In this document: piece after piece, positions 1-5,958 of the stretch
Layout of the letters: the number at the start of each line of letters is the position of its first letter
Numbering within the stretch: position 1 is the first letter of the stretch
DNA from: Eudoraea sp.
GTDB lineage: Bacteria > Bacteroidota > Bacteroidia > Flavobacteriales > Flavobacteriaceae
Assembly: GCA_024642325.1 (NCBI GenBank)
Contig: JAHEBI010000174.1
Location: 1 to 5,958, forward strand
DNA length: 5,958 bases
Direction of reading: 5' to 3'
Notes under the pieces: model-generated
Seen by the model: the letters and a program-made list of their open reading frames with translations, nothing else
Told to the model about the DNA's origin: nothing
Database searches by the model: none
Made by a program: the position numbers and the translations under genes

Positions 1-1541
1 TCACCACCACCTCTTAAATTAGGTACGGCATAGACCCCTCCCTGTTCCATCCAAACGGCATTGACAATACTGAATGACGGTGTAAGACTTATATTAAACC
101 CGCCATAACCATAAAGAATAGTGGGGTTTTTGGAATTGAGTTTTAAGCCTTTTTTATGAGTGATGATCATAGGGATTTTAGCTCCATCTTTGGAGGTGTA
201 AAATACCTGTTTAGACTCGTAATCATCTGGATTAAAATCAATTTGGGGTTTCCAGTAAGGAACATATTTTCCCGTTTCCACATTGTATTTATAAGAGGAC
301 CCCGGGGTATAGTAATTAGTAAATGAAAAATAGAATTCCTTTTCTTCCTTTTTGCCGCTAAAACCACTTGCACTGCCTATTCCAGGGAGCTTAATTTCAC
401 GTATGAGCTTACCGTCATAATCATATTGGAATACTTTGGAGATGGCATCCACCATATATTCTGCAAAGAAATAACCCCCGCCTGTACTTGGGCTAAGAAC
501 ATATTCGGCTTCAGGAATAAAATCTTCCCAGTTTTCCGGAACCGGATTAGAAGCGTCTGTGGTTACGATTCTTTGATTTGGAGCACCTAAATTTGTAACT
601 ATATACAGTTTTGAACCTACATTATCGATGACGTAAGCATCTGAATCTTCATTTCCTAAAATGGTTATCAATTTGCTTTCCGGGTTTTTCAGATCTTTTA
701 AAAAGAGTTTATTGCCAGATGTAGAATTTGAAGCGGATATAAAAAGATAATTATTATCCTCGGTCACCCTACCACTTATATATCGGTGTTTTTCAGCGGG
801 AATACCGCCAAAAATTACTTCATCTGAACTTTGGGGTGTCCCCAGTTTATGGTAATACAACTTATGTTGGTCTGTTTTGGCGGAGAGTTCACTGCCTTGA
901 GGCTTGTCATAACTTGAATAATACAAGCCTTCATTCGCATACCAGGAGAGAAGACCAAATTTGATGTCACTAAGGGTGTCCTCAACAATGGCTTTATTTT
1001 CGGTCTCTATAACAATTACCTTCCTCCAGTCACTACCTCCCTCAGAAATAGAATACGCAGCCATAGAACCATCTTTTGTGAAACTCAGGTTCATTAAAGA
1101 GGTAGTTCCATCCTCCGAGAAACTATTTGGATCCAAAAATACTTCGGCTTCCTGATTCTCTTTTTGACGATAAAGTACATACTGGTTTTGGAGACCATCA
1201 TTTTTATAATAATAGATGTAATTACCTTCTTTAAAAGGGGAACTAAGTTTTTCATAATTCCACAATTTCTCCAATCTCTTTTTTAGTTCCTGCCTGAATG
1301 GTATTTTTTTCAAATAGTCAAAAGTGGCCTTATTCTGTTCTTTGACCCATGCTTCCGTTTCTTCGCTCCGGTCATCTTCTAACCAGCGATAAGGATCGTT
1401 TACCGCAGTTCCAAAATAATGGTCAACGGTATCTACTTTTTTCGTTATGGGATAATTCACGGTTATGGCATCTTTTTTTTCTGCAGTTTGACAGCTAAAA
1501 TTTATCAAAATCAGGAGTAAAATTATTCCAATATTTTTCAT
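1..1541 (-). CDS. Prolyl oligopeptidase family (S9A) lipoprotein, 3' part cut off by window edge
   Basis: This is a serine peptidase of the prolyl oligopeptidase family, which cleaves short peptides after proline. The frame is open from the ATG at 1541 to base 1, giving 513 codons plus two bases. Residues 1-17 (MKNIGIILLLILINFSC) form a lipoprotein signal with Cys17 as the likely lipidated residue, so the protein is probably exported and membrane-anchored. DPYRWLED at 49-56 is the typical N-terminal family motif. The middle of the protein, up to about residue 440, is expected to be the beta-propeller. LYGYGGF at 476-482 and LRGGG at 509-513 belong to the alpha/beta-hydrolase domain. The family is usually about 700 residues, so roughly 200 are missing. 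The catalytic Ser, Asp and His lie in that missing part, and activity cannot be judged here. The gene starts 92 bp after asd and has a candidate -7 box of its own. The family call is firm; the exact substrate is not known. Confidence 0.93.
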   Translation of the reverse strand, partial: MKNIGIILLLILINFSCQTAEKKDAITVNYPITKKVDTVDHYFGTAVNDPYRWLEDDRSEETEAWVKEQNKATFDYLKKIPFRQELKKRLEKLWNYEKLSSPFKEGNYIYYYKNDGLQNQYVLYRQKENQEAEVFLDPNSFSEDGTTSLMNLSFTKDGSMAAYSISEGGSDWRKVIVIETENKAIVEDTLSDIKFGLLSWYANEGLYYSSYDKPQGSELSAKTDQHKLYYHKLGTPQSSDEVIFGGIPAEKHRYISGRVTEDNNYLFISASNSTSGNKLFLKDLKNPESKLITILGNEDSDAYVIDNVGSKLYIVTNLGAPNQRIVTTDASNPVPENWEDFIPEAEYVLSPSTGGGYFFAEYMVDAISKVFQYDYDGKLIREIKLPGIGSASGFSGKKEEKEFYFSFTNYYTPGSSYKYNVETGKYVPYWKPQIDFNPDDYESKQVFYTSKDGAKIPMIITHKKGLKLNSKNPTILYGYGGFNISLTPSFSIVNAVWMEQGGVYAVPNLRGGG

Positions 1542-1564
1542 ATCCGGATATGTTTGCTGAAGAA

Positions 1565-1572
1565 CAAAAATA
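1565..1572 (-). promoter_or_regulatory. Candidate -7 box for the prolyl oligopeptidase gene
   Basis: On the minus strand this reads TATTTTTG, a full match to the Bacteroidota -7 consensus TAnnTTTG. It ends 23 bases before the ATG at 1541, which would give a 5' leader of roughly 15-20 bases. No TTG is found about 20 bp upstream at the expected -33 position, so only half of the promoter is convincing. In AT-rich sequence such a box can arise by chance. Confidence 0.35.
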
Positions 1573-1633
1573 CCATAAAAACCGATAAGGACTTATTAAG
1601 TTAGGGGTTTTAGTAGTATTTAAAGGAGAATGC

Positions 1634-2623
1634 TCAGATGAGGTCATTATGCACCAGGTACTCCGCTATTTGAATGGCATTTGTAGCGGCTCCCTTTCTG
1701 AGATTATCTGCAACAATCCACATATTGAGCGTATTTGGCTGAGTTTCATCTCTTCGTATTCGGCCAACAAAAACGTCATCCTTGTCATGGGCATAAACGG
1801 GCATTGGATAGGTGTTTGTATCCGGATTGTCCTGTACAACCACTCCGGGGGTATTGCTCAGAATTCCCCTTACCTCATTAAGGTCAAAATCGGATTCAAA
1901 TTCTACATTTACGGATTCTGAATGACCTCCTGCAGTGGGAATGCGAACCGCGGTTGCTGTAATAGCAAAGGTTCGGTCGTCAAGTATCTTCTGAGGTTCC
2001 CTTGCTAATTTCATTTCTTCTTTGGTATATCCATTTTCTGTAAACATATCGCAATGCGGCAAGGCATTCCTGTTAATAGGATATGGATAAGCCATCTCTC
2101 CCTGTATTCCCGCCATTTCATTCTCCAGCTGTTTTACAGCTTTCACACCGGTTCCGGATACGGATTGATAGGTTGAAACCACAACGCGCTTCATTTTATA
2201 TCTGGCATGTAATGGGGCCAGGACCATGACCAGCTGTATGGTGGAACAATTGGGATTGGCAATTATTTTATCTGTTTTGGATAATGTATTAGCATTGATT
2301 TCCGGAACTACCAATTTTTTTCCGGGATCCATACGCCAGGCCGAAGAATTATCAATAACTGTAGTGCCCACCGCTGCAAATTTAGGTGCCCATGCCAATG
2401 ACGTATCTCCGCCAGCTGAAAAAATAGCCAGATCCGGACGAGCTGCCACGGCATCTGCAAGGCCAATTACATTTATAGATTGGCCGTTATACGATATCTT
2501 TTTACCAACCGATCGTTCGGAGGCCACCAATAAAAGTTCGGTAATCGGAAAATCACGTTCTTTGAGAACTTTGAGCATTACTTCGCCAACCATTCCGGTT
2601 GCGCCAACAACGGCTACCTTCAT
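1634..2623 (-). CDS. asd: Aspartate-semialdehyde dehydrogenase
   Basis: The enzyme reduces aspartyl-4-phosphate to aspartate 4-semialdehyde with NADPH in the cytoplasm. This is the branch point to lysine and diaminopimelate, threonine and methionine. The 329 residues match the usual family length. The N-terminal Rossmann loop GATGMVG is at 7-13, and DNSSAWRMD is at 91-99. The catalytic cysteine is Cys126 in NPNCSTIQ. SVSGTG is at 154-159, and the substrate Arg and catalytic His are Arg227 and His234 in RIPTAGGHSESV. NLRKGAATNAIQIAE at 307-321 is the usual C-terminal motif. All expected active-site residues are present. The ATG at 2623 begins directly with the Rossmann strand and is preceded by an A-rich stretch, so the start is secure. 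A strong promoter lies just upstream and a terminator separates the gene from mscL, so it is probably transcribed independently. Confidence 0.98.
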   Translation of the reverse strand: MKVAVVGATGMVGEVMLKVLKERDFPITELLLVASERSVGKKISYNGQSINVIGLADAVAARPDLAIFSAGGDTSLAWAPKFAAVGTTVIDNSSAWRMDPGKKLVVPEINANTLSKTDKIIANPNCSTIQLVMVLAPLHARYKMKRVVVSTYQSVSGTGVKAVKQLENEMAGIQGEMAYPYPINRNALPHCDMFTENGYTKEEMKLAREPQKILDDRTFAITATAVRIPTAGGHSESVNVEFESDFDLNEVRGILSNTPGVVVQDNPDTNTYPMPVYAHDKDDVFVGRIRRDETQPNTLNMWIVADNLRKGAATNAIQIAEYLVHNDLI

Positions 2624-2639
2624 TTTTTTTATTTAGCGC

Positions 2640-2670
2640 CAAAGGTATTGTAACAATTGCTTATGCACAA
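2640..2670 (-). promoter_or_regulatory. Predicted promoter of asd
   Basis: On the minus strand, TTG (2670-2668) is followed by 20 bases and then TACCTTTG (2647-2640). This fits the Bacteroidota sigma-factor consensus of a -33 TTG and a -7 TAnnTTTG at 17-23 bp spacing. The -7 box ends 16 bases before the asd ATG, so transcription should begin about 10 bases upstream of the start codon. That leaves a very short, A-rich leader with no room for a riboswitch or attenuator between promoter and gene. Confidence 0.72.
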
Positions 2671-2726
2671 GGTTTTTTATAACACAAATAAAAATATAAC
2701 AATTTGTTAAATAATTAACAATCGTG

Positions 2727-2774
2727 AAAAAAAGGACCACCAATTTTGATAGCGAAATCTTATTGGTGGCCTTT
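2727..2774 (-). terminator. Intrinsic terminator after mscL
   Basis: Read on the minus strand, AAAGGCCACCAAT (2774-2762) pairs with ATTGGTGGTCCTTT (2744-2731). The stem is 13 bp with one bulged base and a 17-base loop. A run of seven T (2733-2727) overlaps the end of the stem. It begins 54 bases after the mscL stop codon and lies upstream of the asd promoter, so it should end the tdk-alr-mscL transcript. On the plus strand the same stem lacks a T-run beyond CTTT, so termination in that direction is less likely. Confidence 0.8.
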
Positions 2775-2827
2775 AAGTTAAATACGTAGTGTAGCGGTAA
2801 CTCCTTTAAAAGAAGTAGTTTTATTCT

Positions 2828-3229
2828 CTATTTTTTAAGCAAATCCCTTATTTCTGTCAAAAGCTCTTCCTGACTGGGACCTTTAGGAGCAGCTGCTTCC
2901 GGTGGTTTTTTTGTTTTGTTATACGCCTTAACGATAATAAACATTACAAACCCAACAATGATAAGATTAACAATAGTGTTTACCCATGCCCCCCAACGAA
3001 TGGCATTTTCTGCTACATACCCGGCTTCTCCCTCAACGCCGGAAGCCTCAGTAAGTATTAATTTTAAATTAGAAAAATCTACACCTCCGGCAAACTGACC
3101 CACGATGGGCATAATAATATCCGCGACAAAGCCATTAATAACCAGGCCCGTGGCTCCGGCAAGAATTACAGCAACAGCAAAATCAATTACGTTGCCGGTC
3201 ATAATAAAATTTTTAAATTCTTTTAGCAT
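2828..3229 (-). CDS. mscL: Large-conductance mechanosensitive channel MscL
   Basis: This inner-membrane homopentameric channel opens when membrane tension rises on sudden osmotic downshock and releases solutes. The 133 residues match the usual length. A short amphipathic N-terminal helix (MLKEFKNFIMTGN, 1-13) precedes TM1 (about 14-40), which ends in the conserved VADIIMP at 35-41. A periplasmic loop follows, with GGVDFSNLKLIL at 48-59. TM2 runs from about 78 to 101, and a charged cytoplasmic helix ends the protein (QEELLTEIRDLLKK, 120-133). Aligned by eye with the E. coli protein, the TM1 gate carries Phe17, Ala20, Val21 and Ala24 where E. coli has Leu19, Gly22, Val23 and Gly26. The gene lies 76 bp after alr. 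A weak -7-like TATGTTTA (3281-3274) lacks a -33 partner, so cotranscription with alr is the simpler reading. A hairpin terminator follows. Confidence 0.97.
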   Translation of the reverse strand: MLKEFKNFIMTGNVIDFAVAVILAGATGLVINGFVADIIMPIVGQFAGGVDFSNLKLILTEASGVEGEAGYVAENAIRWGAWVNTIVNLIIVGFVMFIIVKAYNKTKKPPEAAAPKGPSQEELLTEIRDLLKK

Positions 3230-3305
3230 CTCATTAGTTTTTAAATGGTTAGAAATTAAATGCGGTTACAAGATAAACATAATAACGTTTCGGACAATAT
3301 GTTAA

Positions 3306-4421
3306 TTAAGCCTCCTTAACTACCCGTTTGACTCTTTGTGAAATACCGGTTAGAAGTTCATAGGAAATAGTATTGGCTCCGGCCGCAAAATTCTCTGCGG
3401 AATATTCTTTCCCAAATACAATAACTTCATCGCCTTCCTTGCAATCAATGCCAGTTACGTCTATCATGATCATATCCATACATACATTTCCAATAATGGG
3501 AGATGCCATTCCATGAACTAAAACCGAAGCTTTTCCATTGCCGTATTGTCTTCCAATTCCATCCGCATGCCCAAGAGGCAAAGTAGCAGTTTTTTTTTCT
3601 TCGCGGGAAACAAAAGCCCTGTTATAACCTACACTTTCATTTGGCGCTATATGATGTATCTGTGAGATTATTGTTTTTAAGGTAGCAACAGGCCGCAACA
3701 TAGCATCATATCGGGCTTCATTTCCATATCCGTAAAGCCCGATGCCACTGCGAACCATTTGGAATTGTGCTTCCGGGTAGTTAAAAATCCCTGAAGTATT
3801 CAGGAGATGCATAAAAGGGCTATATTTCAATCTGGCAGTAAATTCCTTTGCGATCTTCTCAAAAGATTTGATTTGATTTTGGCTAAATTCTTCTTCGGAT
3901 CGGTCTTCGGAAGCAGCCAAATGAGAAAATATTGATTTAATATTCAATTCACCCCTACCTTCTAACTCATTGGCAATAAAGTCAATATCATTTTTCCAAA
4001 AGCCGAGCCTGTTGAGGCCTGTATTGAATTTTAAGTGGACAGGATAAGCCTTTTGTTTTTCTTCCCTGGAAGTCTTTATGAATTCTTGTAGCGTTCTGCG
4101 GGAATATAGACTTGGCTCCAGGCAATACCTTATAACCATTGGATAATTGTAAGGTTGTGCATGCAATACAAGAATTGGTGTTTTAATACCTGCCTCTCTT
4201 AAAACCTTTCCTTCCTCGGCATAAGCTACCGCCAGATAATCTACTCCTATAGCCTCCAGTTTTTTTGCAATGAGCACGGAATCACTTCCATAGGCAAATG
4301 CCTTGACCACTGCTAAAAACTTGGTGGTAGGATGTATTTTGGTTCGTAAATAATTGTAATTGTGTTCTAAAGCCACAAGATCCAACTCTAAAATGGTCCC
4401 TGTAACTTTAGGCATCGGCAT
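3306..4421 (-). CDS. alr: Alanine racemase (PLP-dependent)
   Basis: This enzyme interconverts L- and D-alanine in the cytoplasm and supplies D-alanine for peptidoglycan. The 371 residues fit a stand-alone fold-type III enzyme with an N-terminal TIM barrel and a C-terminal beta domain. Lys40 in VVKAFAYGSD is the PLP lysine. Lys131 in HLKFNTGLNRLG corresponds to the carbamylated lysine of the Geobacillus enzyme, and Arg138 to its PLP-contacting arginine. His167 (SHLA) and Arg224 (RSGIGLYG) bind the cofactor. Tyr266 in VGYN is the second catalytic base. Met315 and Asp316 (CMDM) and Tyr354 (SYE) line the substrate entry. All key residues are present. The start overlaps the end of tdk by 14 bases from the ATG at 4421. 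A second in-frame ATG at 4415 (MPKV...) is equally possible and may be the true start. Either way, translation is probably coupled to tdk. Confidence 0.97.
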   Translation of the reverse strand: MPMPKVTGTILELDLVALEHNYNYLRTKIHPTTKFLAVVKAFAYGSDSVLIAKKLEAIGVDYLAVAYAEEGKVLREAGIKTPILVLHAQPYNYPMVIRYCLEPSLYSRRTLQEFIKTSREEKQKAYPVHLKFNTGLNRLGFWKNDIDFIANELEGRGELNIKSIFSHLAASEDRSEEEFSQNQIKSFEKIAKEFTARLKYSPFMHLLNTSGIFNYPEAQFQMVRSGIGLYGYGNEARYDAMLRPVATLKTIISQIHHIAPNESVGYNRAFVSREEKKTATLPLGHADGIGRQYGNGKASVLVHGMASPIIGNVCMDMIMIDVTGIDCKEGDEVIVFGKEYSAENFAAGANTISYELLTGISQRVKRVVKEA

Positions 4422-5052
4422 CTTTTTGGCCTTGTTTTATTTCCTCAGCTTCTACCTTCATTTCACTAATTCTTTCTTTAAGCATGGCCTTATAAAATGC
4501 CGCCCGGCTTAAAGGTTCATAATCTTCGGTTTCCCCCAGTAACACTAATTTATCATTATTGGATTTTCTAAAACTATAATTGGCAAGATTCCCTGTACGT
4601 GTACAAATGGCATGCACTTTGGTCACGTATTCCGCAGTAGCCATCAAAGCCGGCATCGGCCCGAAAGGATTACCTTTAAAATCCATATCGAGTCCGGCAA
4701 CAACGACGCGTATCCCCATATTTGCGAGATCATTGCAAACCGTCACAATTTCATCATCAAAGAACTGGGCTTCATCTATTCCCACAACGTCACAGTCGTC
4801 TGCCAGAAGCCGTATATTAGCGGCCGCGGGGACCGGGGTGGAACGAATTTCATTTTCGTCATGAGAAACTACTTTTTCTTCATGATATCTGGTATCTACA
4901 ATGGGTTTAAATATTTCTACTTTTTGCTTTGCAAACTGGGCTCGTTTAAGCCTGCGAATAAGTTCTTCCGTTTTACCCGAAAACATCGAGCCACAGATAA
5001 CCTCTATCCAACCGAATTGTTCCTTATGATTAACAGTATTTTCGAGAAACAT
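4408..5052 (-). CDS. tdk: Thymidine kinase, type II (TK1-like)
   Basis: The enzyme phosphorylates thymidine to dTMP with ATP in the pyrimidine salvage pathway, in the cytoplasm. The 214 residues are normal length. The Walker A loop is GSMFSGKT (21-28). The Walker B-like strand with the catalytic glutamate is VVGIDEAQFF (89-98, Glu94). GLDMDFKGNPFGPMP (120-134) is the characteristic family segment, and the thymidine-binding lasso region includes EDYEPLSR (176-183). Of the four zinc ligands in the classical lasso domain only Cys150 remains: CxxC has become CTRT, and the later CxxC/H position reads SRAAF. The fold probably manages without zinc. The C-terminal tail (about 192-214) is charged and helical. 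The ATG at 5052 gives the expected flavobacterial N-terminus. The gene is first in the tdk-alr-mscL run and diverges from the gene at 5160. Confidence 0.97.
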   Translation of the reverse strand: MFLENTVNHKEQFGWIEVICGSMFSGKTEELIRRLKRAQFAKQKVEIFKPIVDTRYHEEKVVSHDENEIRSTPVPAAANIRLLADDCDVVGIDEAQFFDDEIVTVCNDLANMGIRVVVAGLDMDFKGNPFGPMPALMATAEYVTKVHAICTRTGNLANYSFRKSNNDKLVLLGETEDYEPLSRAAFYKAMLKERISEMKVEAEEIKQGQKDADA

Positions 5053-5067
5053 TTTGTAATTTTAAGC

Positions 5068-5090
5068 CAAAGTAAGGAGTTTACTCCCTT
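5068..5090 (-). promoter_or_regulatory. Palindrome and weak -7-like box upstream of tdk
   Basis: GGAGTTTACTCC (5076-5087) is a perfect 12-nt inverted repeat, flanked by AA on the left and CTT on the right so that it nearly extends outward. On the minus strand it abuts and partly overlaps TTACTTTG (5075-5068), a one-mismatch version of the -7 consensus TAnnTTTG, ending 15 bases before the tdk ATG. No TTG is seen at the -33 position. Another near match, TATATTTC (5110-5103), lies further upstream, so which box drives tdk is uncertain. The palindrome could be an operator or a small RNA hairpin. This is inference from sequence alone. Confidence 0.3.
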
Positions 5091-5137
5091 ATTAAGGATT
5101 ACGAAATATAAAAGTATTAAAAAAGATAGACCTTTAC

Positions 5138-5152
5138 TGTTTAGACTAAACA
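5138..5152. promoter_or_regulatory. Perfect 15-nt palindrome, possible operator
   Basis: TGTTTAGACTAAACA is a perfect inverted repeat of 7-nt half-sites around a single central A. It ends seven bases before the ATG at 5160, in the 107-bp region between the divergent genes. Its position fits a binding site for a dimeric regulator that blocks the start of the plus-strand gene, and possibly tdk too. As RNA it would have almost no loop, so a DNA site is more likely than a hairpin. No regulator gene is visible in the window. Confidence 0.35.
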
Positions 5153-5159
5153 AAAAGAA

Positions 5160-5849
5160 ATGAAGCGAAAACTGAAAGAGGAATTAATAAGGATGTCCAC
5201 AGATATTATTACCTCAAGTGGCACTGAGGAAATTCCTGAATTATATGAAGCTGCTAGAAATCTATATGAGAAATTGGCCGTTCTTAAGTTTATTGAAGAA
5301 AAGCTGAACGATATTGAAATTGATGTATCCAAAAATGTCCTGGCATCCAGGTTTGAAAAAATGGCTAATGCGGTAATGAATGAAAATAGGTTGGTTCCGG
5401 AAAACAATCCGCATGAGGAAGATATTATTACTCAGGGTATTGATACCATAAAAGGGATGGTTTCAGAAATGCCTAGCAGTGAGGATAATGATAGGCTATT
5501 TGCAGAATTTGTAGCAAAACCAGAGAGACCGAAAGTTGATAGTAAAAAAGCTTCAGCACAAATTTCTCAGGAAATAAAAGAAGTTGCCAAACCTAAATCA
5601 CTGAATGACAAACTCACTAATAAGGAATTAACAGTGGGTTTAAACGACAGGCTTGCATTTGTCAAGCATCTTTTTAATGACAGCACCGAGGATTTCAACA
5701 GGGTAATTTCCCAGTTAAATACTATAGATTCCCAGGAACGTTCTATTGCCTTTATTGAAAATATGGTAAAGCCTGATTACAATCAATGGGAGGGAAAGGA
5801 AGAATATGAAACCAGGTTTTTTGGGCTTATAGAGCGTAGATTCTCATAA
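5160..5849 (+). CDS. Conserved flavobacterial protein of unknown function
   Basis: I recognise this as a conserved hypothetical protein of Flavobacteriia but know of no function. The 229 residues have no signal peptide and no membrane segment, so it should be cytoplasmic. Three parts can be seen. An N-terminal helical region (about 1-75) contains IPELYEAARNLYEKLAVLKF. A polar, Lys/Glu/Ser-rich linker (about 76-146) looks disordered, apart from a short patch around NPHEED (83-88). A compact, probably helical C-terminal region (about 147-229) contains LNDRLAFVKHLFN (161-173), EDFNRVISQLNT (177-188) and a terminal WEGKEEYETRFFGLIERRF. The ATG follows an A-rich stretch (caaaaagaa), typical of translation starts in this phylum. 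It diverges from tdk and precedes the putative rsmI in the same direction. No consensus promoter is evident upstream. No enzyme motif is visible, so a structural or adaptor role is possible, but that is a guess. Confidence 0.88.
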   Translation: MKRKLKEELIRMSTDIITSSGTEEIPELYEAARNLYEKLAVLKFIEEKLNDIEIDVSKNVLASRFEKMANAVMNENRLVPENNPHEEDIITQGIDTIKGMVSEMPSSEDNDRLFAEFVAKPERPKVDSKKASAQISQEIKEVAKPKSLNDKLTNKELTVGLNDRLAFVKHLFNDSTEDFNRVISQLNTIDSQERSIAFIENMVKPDYNQWEGKEEYETRFFGLIERRFS

Positions 5850-5929
5850 TGTCGAATACAGGATTTGCCGGGATTATTATATTCCATATGACTCATACTA
5901 CCTTCACCAAAAGGTAACATCACAAAAAA

Positions 5930-5958
5930 GTGCTGACAGGTAAGTTATTTATTGTTCC
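5930..5958 (+). CDS. rsmI: Probable start of rsmI (16S rRNA 2'-O-methyltransferase), cut off by window edge
   Basis: From the GTG at 5930 the frame reads M-L-T-G-K-L-F-I-V-P (the last codon is incomplete, but CCN is Pro in any case) and then leaves the window. GKLFIVP matches the start of RsmI, which normally begins GKLY(F)-I/L-V-P-TPIGNL. RsmI methylates the 2'-OH of C1402 in 16S rRNA with S-adenosylmethionine. A stop (TAA 5915-5917) lies in frame just upstream and no ATG follows it, so GTG is the best start, with an A-run directly before it. Adjacency of rsmI to tdk is, to my knowledge, common in Bacteroidota and supports the call. With fewer than ten residues visible, it remains tentative. 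Confidence 0.6.

Noticed and set aside
167..373. Minus-strand open frame of 68 codons
   Set aside because: It is in a different frame within the prolyl oligopeptidase gene, which has strong family motifs through this stretch.
1542..1633. Search for a terminator after asd
   Set aside because: No stem with a T-run is visible in these 92 bases, so readthrough from asd into the peptidase gene cannot be excluded.
1649..1921. Plus-strand open frame of 90 codons
   Set aside because: It is antisense to the 3' part of asd, and its translation looks random.
2226..2636. Plus-strand open frame of 136 codons
   Set aside because: It is antisense to the 5' half of asd and is a by-product of asd codon use.
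2800..2816. Imperfect palindrome ACTCCTTTAAAAGAAGT after mscL
   Set aside because: Two mismatches and practically no loop; the much better hairpin at 2727-2774 explains termination.
3274..3281. TATGTTTA on the minus strand as an mscL promoter
   Set aside because: It has one mismatch to the -7 consensus and no TTG at a suitable distance, so it is too weak to list as a separate promoter.
4612..5163. Plus-strand open frame of 183 codons
   Set aside because: It lies antisense to tdk, whose protein is clear, and its translation shows no family resemblance.
5141..5407. Minus-strand open frame of 88 codons
   Set aside because: It is antisense to the conserved plus-strand gene and would also run into the tdk promoter region; the Ser/Phe-rich translation is typical of a shadow frame.

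Overview
The window looks like a chromosomal segment of a marine-type Flavobacteriaceae bacterium (phylum Bacteroidota). Support for this is the moderate-to-low GC content, the A-rich ribosome-binding regions with no strong Shine-Dalgarno, promoter boxes of the Bacteroidota type (TTG, about 20 bp, TAnnTTTG), and proteins that read like flavobacterial versions of their families. This assignment comes from recognising protein and promoter style, not from a database search.

Layout, left to right. Five genes lie on the minus strand, so they are transcribed right to left. In transcription order they are tdk (5052-4408), alr (4421-3306, overlapping the end of tdk), mscL (3229-2828), asd (2623-1634) and a secreted prolyl-oligopeptidase lipoprotein (from 1541, running off the left edge at base 1). 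A hairpin with a T-tract after mscL (2774-2727) and a near-consensus promoter before asd (2670-2640) divide this run into a likely tdk-alr-mscL unit and a separate asd unit. The peptidase has its own candidate -7 box at 1572-1565. On the plus strand, divergent from tdk, lies a 229-residue conserved protein of unknown function (5160-5849). It is followed by what looks like the first codons of rsmI (GTG at 5930), which runs off the right edge.

Most genes are housekeeping. Tdk salvages thymidine, Alr makes D-alanine for peptidoglycan, MscL is the emergency osmotic valve, and Asd makes aspartate semialdehyde for the lysine/diaminopimelate, threonine and methionine pathways. The peptidase probably cleaves proline-containing peptides outside the cytoplasm. 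Asd and Alr both feed peptidoglycan synthesis, but they appear to sit in different transcription units.

I see no mobile element, CRISPR array, tRNA or rRNA, and no clear new multi-gene system. The points most worth a second look are the uncharacterised protein at 5160-5849, the perfect 15-nt palindrome just before its start codon, a second palindrome nearer tdk, the loss of zinc-site cysteines in Tdk, and the alanine substitutions in the MscL gate.
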